Assembly (NCBI RefSeq): GCF_002099425.1
Contig: NW_018343964.1
Span: 4,462,501 to 4,526,500 of the forward strand
Length of the DNA: 64,000 bases
Direction of reading: 5' to 3'
Origin: Phascolarctos cinereus
Lineage: Eukaryota; Chordata; Mammalia; Diprotodontia; Phascolarctidae
Shown here: piece by piece, positions 11,383-20,519 of the stretch
Layout of the letters: each line of letters opens with the position of its first letter
How positions within the stretch are numbered: position 1 is the first letter of the stretch
Notes under the pieces: model-generated
Told to the model about the DNA's origin: nothing
Databases searched by the model: none
Seen by the model: the letters and a program-made list of their open reading frames with translations, nothing else
Program-made: the position numbers and the translations under genes

Positions 11383-11424
<42 letters not shown>
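11383..11424. repeat. (CTAT)n tetranucleotide microsatellite
   Basis: About ten and a half perfect CTAT units (GATA on the other strand), ending in two CATC variant units. Confidence 0.95.
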
Positions 11425-11425
<1 letters not shown>

Positions 11426-11428
11426 CAT

Positions 11429-12428
11429 CCAATGGGGAGGAAAGGAAGAAAATTATTCTTCTAATGAGTAAGGCAAAAATCAAACTGTGCTGCTCTGCCT
11501 CCAATCTGGAGCTCTGCACCAAATTAATGCACATGTTTATGTGCCAATAAAACTAAACTCATTTACAATTTTATGTACCCGAAAGGAAACTTACCTCTTT
11601 TTAAAGTGGTACTTTATTGAACACTAAAAAACATGTTTTTAGCAAAGTGGGTCAGGTCTTTGCTTACAAGAGACTAATAGAATAAATCCCTGATCATGTC
11701 AAGGTGTTTTTTGTACAACTGTAGAAAAGTTAAGGAAACTTAAGCACTAAAGAATTCTATATAAGGGTCAAGGACAACCTGACCTATTAGTACTGCCAGA
11801 AGTACAAAAAAGTAATTTCCTATACCAAGGAGTTCTCACTATTCTTGAAAAAATTCAGCCACCTGGATTAGTCTTTCCTTTTAAAAGCAGATTTAAATTC
11901 ACTTAAGCAAAGCTGATGACTCATAATTTCAAATAGCCATTTCTGAGCTTTTAGATAATAGTATAATCATAGTTATTGATTCACAATTCATTATTTGTGA
12001 TTTTCTCCACTACTTTTTCTCAGAAACAAAATGAATTACAAATATTAAATATAAAATTTGGATCACTAAACTCCTCCATATTATCCTAGTAGATAGGATA
12101 CCATAAAATATTGACTGAATAAGCCTCCTTTGTCCAAAACACTGAGAAATAACAATTAAGAAATTATTGAAAATTAAAACAAAAGCCATTTTTGGTGACC
12201 AGAAATAGAGAAATCACTAACCCCAATGAAGGAAAGATGTGGACATTTCTGATGTATTTCCCTATCTCAAATTATGTTATTTACCCGTAATTTTGTTTCC
12301 TAATATGTCTAAGAATTAGCCATCACTTCAAAATCTAAAATCCACCAGAAAACTTAAACTTTACAGTACAAAATAACATAGACAGATTCACAACCTCCTA
12401 GGAGCCAGTCCCCATTGTTGTGTTTACA
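11429..12428. other. Unique AT-rich DNA
   Basis: One kilobase without a supported gene or repeat. Confidence 0.5.
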
Positions 12429-12429
12429 G

Positions 12430-12560
12430 GATTTGATATTAAGTACCTACTACTGTGGCAAGCATTGTGCCAAGTGCTAAAGATACAAATGAAAAAAAAA
12501 GCCGGAAAATTTCTGCTCTCAAGGAGCTCACATTCTAATTAGGGCAGACAACAGATAAAA
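12430..12560 (-). mobile_element. L2 3' end, minus strand
   Basis: TTAAGTACCTACTACTGTGGCAAGCATTGTGCCAAGTGCTAAAGATAC..CTCAAGGAGCTCACATTCTAATT. Confidence 0.75.
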
Positions 12561-14125
12561 GAGAATTCCTCTGATGCAGGGCAGATGGAAAGTCCTGGAA
12601 ATCCTAAGGCTATAGCAGGAAATGTAATGACAACTTTGAGATTTCTCTAGTAATTTATGTACTTAAGATAACGATGTGGAAAGACTGCAAGGTATAGAGG
12701 GAGGGCATATGGTAAGGCCTGGAGGACTTTAGGAGGCAGTAGAAGGGCAGCTAATAAAGTTTAGTGGTCCTCATCAGGAGGAAGGGAGTTAATGACTTCC
12801 ATCACATTCAAACTCTATGAATGGTCAAGCAGCCTAGGCAAGGAGGTAGGGCACTCCCAGTGGTAATGTTCTTCCTGCCCAGCTATATCCCTACCTACCA
12901 TTTCTCCCCTTTGCTTGTGTGATGGCAACACCACAAAATGAAGACTGTCATATTTTCTCATAGAGACAAGTTATTGCCATTTAGGATTTCCTCTCTTCTT
13001 TCAAAATCATAGAAGTGTGGATAGGCTTATCACCAGAAGTTTGATGGCCATAACAACTAATGAAGATACAATTTACTAAGTTGTTAAAGAGTTATCTGCA
13101 TTAGGGAAAGGAGTTAGACCACCCAATGGGGCCAGGCCCTTGTGTAAGGCCTACGCTCAAGTCTGACAGGGAACCTTGTGCTGACTGAACCCTTTTCTAC
13201 TCAGAGAAATCAAGGAGAGAGGAAGAAAATTCTAGCTTAGACGTACGTCAGGCATGTGGAGTGTCAAGCCCAGACCAGAAGCAAGGCAAAAAGAGCAAAG
13301 TGGTGGGAGGAGCCAAAGGTGGGAAGAGCTGTCAGAGACAGAAGAATCCAAACTAGAATTTCCCAATAAAATCCAAGAAGCAAGGTATAGGCTTTGTAAG
13401 CCTTTCTTTGCTGACTTGATGTAGCTCCCATTACAGCAAGAGCTCCTTGAGCTACTGCTGTCCTTATTTCCCCTCTATGAAATCTACAATGGCTATGAAT
13501 TTACTCATATTGCTGTCAGCTGGAGTACTCTCCAGGCCACTGCCTCCTCATTCACTGCCACAGATTTATGAAGTACACCAAAGTGCTCACAGTGATGGAA
13601 TCCCAAATCTCTCAAGTCGTGGAATATAGATTTCCCAAGAGGATTTATCTGCATTCGTAATTTTCTCTTTCCAAAATGAAAATGAACTGAATATTCATCA
13701 ATTAGTTAATCATTGGTTGGGTGAAGAGTCATTTGGCAACCAGAATTCTATCCTCTACAGCAATTGGTTTGAACAGGCCTTGGATCTTTTACAGTATGGA
13801 AAGCTAAATTTCCATCAACTTAATTCAGTGGAAATATAGTTCTATGTTTGAATCAGCTGAGATCATTTTAAGCCCGAAATTTCTTTTATTTGCTTAGCCA
13901 TTAAAATAATCTATAATTCTTCTAATTTTTAAATGCATAAGAGAAACTGAATTTTACTTAATTTTCACCAACAAAAAGCAGGGAAAGAAAGAGACAGGAG
14001 TTGGCCTAGGATAAAATGGTGAAATACATAAAGTTTGCCCTTTTTGTACCCTCTATTCCTTCACTTGTGCAACATGTTGATATTAAATAAAGCTACCTAG
14101 ATGGCCTTATTTTAACATGTTTGCA
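12561..14125. other. Relatively GC-balanced unique DNA, no supported gene
   Basis: Contains a 60-codon frame at 13,447-13,629 whose second ATG gives a hydrophobic, signal-peptide-like start (MAMNLLILLSAGVLSRPLPP), but nothing around it supports splicing, and I recognise no family. Part of 13,100-13,440, with AATAAA near 13,365, could be an old LTR; I cannot support that further. Confidence 0.35.
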
Positions 14126-14129
14126 GGAT

Positions 14130-14335
14130 AAGAGGATGTTAGAAAGTTGGAAGGGATCTCAGAGGTCATTTAGTACATCCTCCCACCCATGTAACAATCT
14201 CTTCTGAAGCATCCCTGACGGCTTGTCATCCAGCCCGCACTTGAAAACAGTTACACAGAGCTCACTACCCTATGAAAGCTTCTACTACTAAAGAGTTCTT
14301 ATATAATAAAGTTCTTCCTCATATTGACTCAAAAT
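14130..14335 (-). mobile_element. CR1/L3-type LINE 3' end, minus strand
   Basis: GAAAGTTGGAAGGGATCTCAGAGGTCATTTAG.., CATCCAGCCCGCACTTGAAAACAG, GAGCTCACTACCC, AAGTTCTTCCTCATATTG are in the order of a CR1/L3 3' region read in reverse. Related fragments are at 33.7, 34.8 and 57.6 kb. Confidence 0.65.
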
Positions 14336-14344
14336 CTGATAAAT

Positions 14345-14475
14345 AATATTAACTGACATTTATACAGCACCTTAATGTTTGCAAAGTGTTTTACAGAGAT
14401 TTTCATTTGATCTTCATAATAACCTTGTGAGTTAAATACTGTAGGTATTATGATTGTCATTTTATAGAAGAAACT
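14345..14475 (+). mobile_element. Ther-2/MIR-like SINE (first of a similar pair)
   Basis: GACATTTATACAGCACC..GTTTGCAAAGTGTTTTACAGAGA..ATTTGATCTTCATAATAACC..GTGAGTTAAATACTGTAGG. It shares unusual words with the copy at 14,820-14,985. Confidence 0.65.
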
Positions 14476-14819
14476 GGGCCTCAATGCCTTCCCTGCTTTT
14501 GATATCTCAATCTTGACCCTAGATCTTTTACTCGCTGTAATTTGTTTCATAAGCTTTAAATACATAAAAGCCTATCATCAAACATCATTGGGTAGGGGTG
14601 GGAGATGGGGGAAAAAGTCAGTCTCAATTAATGAAAAACTGTTACATTTTTAAAGGAATCAATTTTGTTTCAGTGGATGGAAGACAAGGACAAAGTGTGC
14701 TGAAGGATTTTATGGGTGCTTTAATAAATATTTTAGAATCATGTATAATGAATATATTCACTGTAAGAATACAAATGTTGCTACAAAACGCCTCAGCACT
14801 ATGTTGCTGATCATTCATA
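14476..14819. other. Unique spacer between two SINEs
   Basis: No gene or repeat recognised; the 70-codon frame at 14,598-14,810 has no recognisable features. Confidence 0.45.
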
Positions 14820-14985
14820 CTAACAATGACATTTATATAGGACTTTAAAGTTCACAAAGTACTTTACAGAGATCCTCATTTGATGCTCATAATAACTCTG
14901 TGAGTTAAATATTGTAGGTATTATCATTGCCATTTTACAGAAGAAGCTGAGGCCCAGAGAGATTCAGTCACTTAGCAAACATTTT
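14820..14985 (+). mobile_element. Ther-2/MIR-like SINE (second of the pair)
   Basis: GACATTTATATAGGAC..CACAAAGTACTTTACAGAGA..GTGAGTTAAATATTGTAGG..CATTTTACAGAAGAAGCTGAGGCCCAGAGAG. Confidence 0.7.
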
Positions 14986-15345
14986 TTTTTACAGAATTAC
15001 ATCATATGCCATCTGGATATACAAAAAAAGAAAACGGCACACAGTGAGTGTTTTCTTTATCTGTCTATAGTACAACATGAGAAATTTTCTTTCAAAAAAA
15101 ATTCAATATAGCATTCCAGTCCCTGACCATCAAACTGTGACTGTCAATAAAAATATTTGGTGTTGTGGATAAGAAGGGATTGTAGCCTTGGGAGATAGCC
15201 TAGCTGGTCATGATCCTTTTTTTGTTGTTGAGGATTTTGTTATCGTTCTCTCTTGACTTTAGTAACAACCAGGCTTCAACCTCCCTCCCCAATCAAACCA
15301 ATCACTCAAGAGCAATAATAGCACTTCCACTTCGGGAAACAAATA
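14986..15345. other. No gene recognised
   Basis: AT-rich sequence without supported features. Confidence 0.45.
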
Positions 15346-15592
15346 GAAGTATGTATAAAATGATTTTACATATATACATATATATAATGGCAGCCATCTC
15401 TAAGGTGAGAGTGGAGAAGGGAAGCAAAAAAGGGGAAAAAAAAGAAAAAAATTTACATGATAGCTGTATTGTATATTTAGATGGAATAGTAAGTTGTACA
15501 TAATAGATTTGTAGTTTCATGTGCAGTCATTTTTTAAAAATTATACTTTGTTACGGAAATGCTTGTTTTATACTCTAAAATAAAGAAAAAAG
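15346..15592 (+). mobile_element. Possible LINE 3'-terminal fragment
   Basis: A sequence ending ..ATGCTTGTTTTATACTCTAAAATAAAG followed by an A-rich stretch resembles a repeat 3' end that I have seen often in marsupial sequence. Family not certain. The two overlapping opposite-strand frames here are not genes. Confidence 0.35.
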
Positions 15593-15958
15593 AAACAAAC
15601 ACCTAAGCACCCAGGGTATATAACAAAGCATGAAAAAACCCAGGAACCAGTAGGAGGAAAGAAGTGGGAAAGGCTCCTTTGGTAGAATCATTAAAGCATT
15701 TCTTTTATCTTCCCTCCTGTGACTTTGAAGTGAGTTCTGATTCCCCTCTCATTTAGTCTCTACCTTTTCTCCTCTGGCACATTTGAATTCTCCTAGAAAT
15801 CTAACCTTTCATGACTCTCTGGTGCCATGGGTCTGCAACCTCAAGCTGCTGTGAATGTTCAAGAACTAGGACAGTGAGGCAGCCTTCTAATCTGTCTTCC
15901 CAGTCTTTCTGCTCCCAGCTGGGAGTCAATACTGCATCACGAAGACGTACGAAATCCT
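15593..15958. other. No gene recognised
   Basis: Somewhat more GC-rich unique sequence preceding the tandem array. Confidence 0.45.
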
Positions 15959-16045
15959 TTAGGGAGGACTGCTTTCCCTTAGGGAGGACTGCTTTCCCTT
16001 AGGGAGGACTGCTTTCCCTTAGGGAGGACTGCTTTCCCTAAAGGA
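15957..16045. repeat. 4 x 20 bp perfect tandem array built on a palindrome
   Basis: The unit AGGGAGGACTGCTTTCCCTT is repeated from 15,961 to 16,040; the fourth unit differs only in its last base. Each unit has inverted arms AAGGGA/TCCCTT. The array is enclosed by a longer inverted pair, CCTTTAGGGA (15,957-15,966) and TCCCTAAAGG (16,035-16,044), suggesting expansion inside a pre-existing hairpin. Confidence 0.95.
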
Positions 16046-16099
16046 GAGGGAAGTTGTTTTCCACAAACCTCAAACACTTTGTTTGCTGCTGATTGATCA

Positions 16100-16195
16100 T
16101 TTGGACAGTGTCAGGGCAAAGACTGTTTGATATTTGTCTCTGTAACCTCAGTGCCTAGAATATAGAAGGTGCTTTGTAAACACTTATTGCATGGC
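16100..16195 (+). mobile_element. L2 3' end
   Basis: GGGCAAAGACTGTTTGATATTTGTCTCTGTAACC..CAGTGCCTAGAATATAGAAGGTGCTTTGTAAACAC is the last ~100 bases of L2 in the sense direction. Confidence 0.65.
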
Positions 16196-16785
16196 TGACC
16201 TATGCATAAGGCTAGTTATAAAGATATGTAATCAAAATGAGAATGAATATAGTCCTCAAAGTCAGTGGGTGACCTAGGCCACGGGCATGCATGGCAGCAG
16301 TATGACATGTCTCACTCCCAGCAAGGAGACATATGCCACTTTATGAACACAATCACAGACCCAGGAAAGTCTTTCTAGGAAAGCTAAGTTTCTGGATGGG
16401 ACTTCTAGGAAAAACTGTGAAATAAGCAACATTTCTTTTTGTTCCCTCTAGTTTCTATAAATATCGCCAACCTTCATGGGCCATATGCCTTTCTTTTGTA
16501 TCTTGGCATTTAAGAATGCCCAGTACAGCATATCATGATCCAAACATTTCTCTTTCCATTTCCTACGTGGCTCTTCTCTTCTAGGTGAGAACTATCATAG
16601 TTCATAGGCAAATGTCAACCAACAAGTCGGTGGTCATGTAACATATTTGTACATTTCAGAAATAATGACTTCACCCAAAATATTTCTTTTTCTAAATTGG
16701 TAATTCAGGTTGTGTATCAGGCCAGTGGGGTAAAGATTCCTGGGATGGAAGAACCTTTAAATCATAACAAATAGGTTACTTATAT
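16196..16785. other. Unique DNA
   Basis: No gene or repeat recognised. Confidence 0.5.
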
Positions 16786-16791
16786 ACTTGG

Positions 16792-17037
16792 CAGCTCGGT
16801 GGCACAATAGAGTGGCTTTCCTGGAGTCAGGAAGACCTGAGTTCAAATGTGGATTCAGACACTTAACACATGTGTTATGACACTGGACAAGTCATTTAAG
16901 ACTGTTTGCCTCAGTTTCCTAAACTGCAAAAATGAACTGGAGAAGGAAATAGCAAGCCACTCTAGTATTTTTGCCAAGAAAACCCCAAATGGGGTCATGA
17001 AGAGTTGGACATGACTGAAACAATTGAACAACAACAA
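16792..17037 (+). mobile_element. tRNA/RTE-tail SINE
   Basis: GGCAGCTCGGTGGCACAATAG..GAGTTCAAATGTGG..GAGAAGGAAATAGCAAGCC..AAACCCCAAATGGGGTCATG..GAGTTGGACATGACTGAAAC..TGAACAACAACAA. Full-length but diverged. Confidence 0.88.
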
Positions 17038-17294
17038 AATCCCCATCCAAGACTCATCGATCTGAAGCCCACATATCTTCTTCCTTAGTACTACCCAAAT
17101 TCACTGCATGATGCTGGGCCTTATGCCAAACATGTCTCAAAGAAGACTGAAATCTTTGCTCCCTCCTTCAGTTAAGTGTAGAGCTGTTTTTCCCCCCAGC
17201 TTATCATCATTGAAAATTTCTTCATGACTCAGCATTAAGGTAATCTTTTAATACAATTTTCTTTATTTCCACTTGCCACCAGAAGGCCAGAAAT

Positions 17295-17337
17295 TGTGTG
17301 TGTGTGTGTGTGTGTGTGCGCACACACACGTGTGTGG
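17295..17337. repeat. (TG)n-(CA)n microsatellite
   Basis: (TG)12 followed by CGCACACACACGTGTGTGG, a palindromic, alternating purine-pyrimidine tract able to adopt Z-DNA. Confidence 0.95.
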
Positions 17338-17905
17338 ATGCATGTGTGTGATCAAAGTGTTGACAACATCCTTTCCTTCATCATTGCCGCCAAGGATCAT
17401 AGGATCACAAAGAAGAAATTTTTTTTTTGTCTTTTTGACTTTGTATTGTTTCAAACCTTCCTTTCTTCCACAGAGATGCTTCTGCTTGGTTGTTTTGATA
17501 CTACTCAACTCTTTGCCCTCATTTGAAACCCCGAATTTTCCCCAAACAGTCTTTTAAAAAGTCCACTAAAGAACAAAGCTATGTTGGAGTCTAAAGCAGA
17601 TCTAACTCTTTCCTTCAGCCAAGGCTTATTCTCTAAGTAAGAATTTGTACAGGGAAAAAGCTTTTGTTTGCTGTCAGAGATTTCATAAAGTGAGATCAAA
17701 GATTCTTTGGGATTTGGGGGTCTAGCTGAAAAGTTCAACTTTTCTACATTATTAAGAAGCAATAGCATCCCTCTTGACTTCCCATCAGAAACAGAGCAAA
17801 CCAAAAGGAAGCCTAGAAAAGACTCAACTCCACCGAGCCCATAGCATGGCCTGGCTATTTTGTTTCACTGAGCCAGGATCTTGCTATCTTTAGTGGACTA
17901 TAAAT
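17338..17905. other. No gene recognised
   Basis: Two overlapping frames of about 80-100 codons on opposite strands at 17,263-17,804 arise from low-complexity or unique sequence and have no coding support. Confidence 0.45.
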
Positions 17906-17911
17906 GTGTAC

Positions 17912-18150
17912 TAAAAAAAAAAAAGTCCCTGTTCTCAAAGAGCTCACAATCTAGACGGGGAGACAATATGCAAACAACTTTGTTTAAACAATATATACAA
18001 AAGATAAATTAAAGCTGATCTCAGAGAGAAGGCACTAGCATTAAGGGGGACTGAAAAAAGATTCTTGTAAGAAGTGGGATTTTAGCTAAGATTTGAAGAG
18101 AAACAGGAAAGCCAAGGGGTGGAGATGTGGGAAGACTTTGAGTACTGTTC
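17912..18150 (-). mobile_element. L2 3' end, minus strand
   Basis: GTCCCTGTTCTCAAAGAGCTCACAATCTAGACGGGGAGACAATATGCAAAC, then GAGAGAAGGCACTAGCATTAAGGG and GTGGGATTTTAGCTAAGATTTGAAG. Confidence 0.85.
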
Positions 18151-18980
18151 CAGTGACAGATTGTTTGCTTTCTTAAGATGAACCTAGGTTAATACGGAAA
18201 GGCTCATCACCTGTAAAGATGATGCATTCTTTGATTATGGAAATCCATAACAAAGGAAAAATAAATAGCTCTCAGAATTTCATAGCACTCCCTACACTAA
18301 CTCCTTCTCTTACGGTAGTAGAGTGGGAGAAAATGAATCTGAAGATGCTCAGAATAACAGTTTTTGGATGATCTTTAAGAATTAACTTAACTGTTGATAT
18401 TTTAAACATGAAATCATTGTCCAGTGATTAAAAAGTTTTGCTATAAATAAAATGGAGCTTATTTTATCAACATTTGTTGCAAAAGAAAAGTTAGAGAAAT
18501 TCTACAAGGAATTTCCACCAGATTAAATCAACACATATTATTAGTACTCTGTTATTATAATGCAAATACTAGCATAGGAGAAAATGGCAATATATGCATA
18601 CACACATGTATTCATATATATATATATATGAAAATATGATTCAAAATGTCAAAATTGAAGAACCTAAATGTTTACTGATGACACTGAAGTTTTACATCTT
18701 CATATAGGAATATATATTTCAAGAGAAGTTGTTGGGTATTAGATAGGACAAATGCTAATTGCCATAACAAAAATAAAATTGATAATAATGTAAAAACAAC
18801 AAATAACTGTCTAGTGATGTGGGAAATATTTTTAAATAAGCTATCCATATAGAGTCAGACTCAACTTTTAAAGCAAAGATTCAAATTAATGTCAAACTAG
18901 AAGAAAGAATATGAGAAGATATGGCATGCAATTAAAACAGGTCCTCCTTGAGCTATTCAAGTGAATTACCAACATAAAAA
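18151..18980. other. AT-rich DNA, unassigned
   Basis: Includes a short (AT)n at 18,615-18,630. It may be part of an old LINE but shows no motif I can trust. Confidence 0.4.
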
Positions 18981-18984
18981 AAAT

Positions 18985-19660
18985 GTGAAATGGAAAAAGA
19001 ACAGATACTAATAGAGATGCTGAGGCATCATTTGTTAAGGAAGTTTAGCCAATGAAAGTCAATCACCACAAAAAAAAGTAAAAAAAAAAGCCTACAAACT
19101 ATCTTAGCCAATATACGTGATCTCTTTGTGAAGCAGGGAGACGTGGTAGTGAAGAGCAACACTGGTTTAGCATCAAAATAAATTTGTAAAAATATTTTGA
19201 AAATGAATGATGGAAGATTATGAGTAGTATTTACTTGGAAAGAGTGAAAAAGAGTAGGAGAAAAAAGGTGGGTTTTTTTGGTTTTTTGTTGGGTTTTTTT
19301 TTTTTTTTTGCTTTAGGCAATGGGGTTAAGTGAGTTGCCCAGGGTCACACAGCTCGTAAGTGTTATGTGTCTGAGGCCATATTTGAACTCAAGTCCTCCT
19401 AATCCAGGGTTGGTGCTCTATCCACTGAGCCACCTAGCTGCCTCTTAGAAGAAAAAAGTTTATAAAACATTGAAAAGAAACAATATTAATCTAAATCATC
19501 CCACATACTTAATCTGGTAATTTACTTTAAAATATTTTTATATTGAAGATATCAATAACTACTGACCCATACGTTTACTTTCTCTTAGCTACAAAATCCT
19601 CATGAGGATAAACTATTCATGTATTGAGAGCATCCTTAACGAAATAACGAAAAGGAAATT
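18985..19660 (+). mobile_element. RTE-clade LINE reverse-transcriptase fragment
   Basis: Beyond a nested SINE, bases about 19,545-19,645 translate with small breaks as DINNY.PIRLLSLSYKILMRI..IESILNEI, matching the RTE/BovB motif NYRPICLLSHLYKIFMRII..RI.S.L.E. The stretch before the SINE (AATGATGGAAGATTATGAG) resembles the preceding K.MMEDYE region. Heavily decayed. Its clade fits the RTE-type tails of nearby SINEs. Confidence 0.5.
19268..19446 (-). mobile_element. tRNA-derived SINE with G-interrupted T tail and TSD
   Basis: Minus-strand GGGGCAGCTAGG-family copy (..TTAGGCAATGGGGTTAAG..CCACCTAGCTGCC). The TSD is AGGAGAAAAAAG (19,256-19,267) against AGAAGAAAAAAG (19,447-19,458), one mismatch. 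It lies inside the RTE fragment. Confidence 0.88.
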
Positions 19661-19663
19661 ATA

Positions 19664-19800
19664 TTGTATTTAAATTTATTTGGCTTTCTCTATAATCTGA
19701 TGTATTTTATTTTTTGCATTAAAAACATCATTCTGAGAAGGGGGCTATCAGCTTCGCCAAACTGTCATGTCACAAAAAAGTTAAAAACCCTCAATCTAGA
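19664..19800 (+). mobile_element. MER5-like hAT relic
   Basis: TGATGTATTTTATTTTTTGCATTAAAAACATCATTCTGAGAAGGGGGC.., GTCACAAAAAAGTTAAAAACCC. Same family as 9935-10,110. Confidence 0.6.
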
Positions 19801-19925
19801 AAAAGGCTTCTATCACACTAAGTCAACACTCCACAGAAGATTTTGGGAAGAAATATATGAAAGTATCAAGCAAGATAAGGAGGCACTTTTAGTATTGGGG
19901 GAAAAACCATCAATGAAACCATAGA

Positions 19926-20370
19926 TGATAATGACAACTAACATAAATAGAACTTTATGGTTTCAAAATACTTTACATCTTGTTTCATAATCTGCCCATG
20001 GTTGTATGACTTGCGTAGGCAAAATTTAAATCCAGGTCTGTCTTGGTTCTAAGTAAGTACTGTTTCTACTCTATTAGCGATATAATCTGAGGGAGATACA
20101 AAGAAGGAAGAGCTTTTGAAAGAGACTACAAATTAGCAATAATAATCAATAATGCTTTAAAGCTTACAAAGTACTTTATTATGGTCTCATTTAATTCTTA
20201 CAAAACCTTGGAGAGGAAGGTATTATAGTTATTAACAACTATTTCACTGTTGAGGAATTTAGTGATTTGTTCATGGGCACATATATAGTAAGTGACAGAG
20301 GTAAATGCTGAACCCAACTTTCTCATGACTCCAGGTTCAGAACTCTTTTCACTGTGTCTAGGTAATAAAA
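19926..20370 (+). mobile_element. Two Ther-2/MIR-like SINE relics in tandem
   Basis: 19,926-20,085 (GAACTTTATGGTTTCAAAATACTTTACATC) and 20,135-20,365 (TTTAAAGCTTACAAAGTACTTTATTATGG..CAAAACCTTGGAGAGGAAGG..CATGACTCCAGGTTCAGAAC). Both are ancient. Confidence 0.55.
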
Positions 20371-20519
20371 GAGACATAACACAAATAACTATAGCAAATA
20401 AGAACATGTTGAATTAAATTGAATATAAGTGCATAAGAGAGGTAGAAGATGAAAAAGGGCTAACACCATGACATATGAGGATTGTTGGAAAAAATCAGGG
20501 GTGCAAGGTAGTGTTGTTT

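Noticed and set aside
12600-13440. Second old LTR
   Set aside because: An AATAAA and mixed composition are suggestive, but no TG..CA ends or TSD could be found.
13447-13629. 60-codon frame with a signal-peptide-like start (MAMNLLILLSAGVLSRPLPP)
   Set aside because: One short frame, no recognisable family, no splice or promoter context, and hydrophobic stretches occur by chance in T-rich DNA.
15957-16044. CRISPR-like array
   Set aside because: Units are contiguous with no spacers, in a mammalian genome; it is a tandem repeat.
18640-18720. A second RT motif (TDDTE-like) upstream of the RTE fragment
   Set aside because: It lies on the wrong side of the NYRPI-like block for a single plus-strand RTE, and the match is only five residues.
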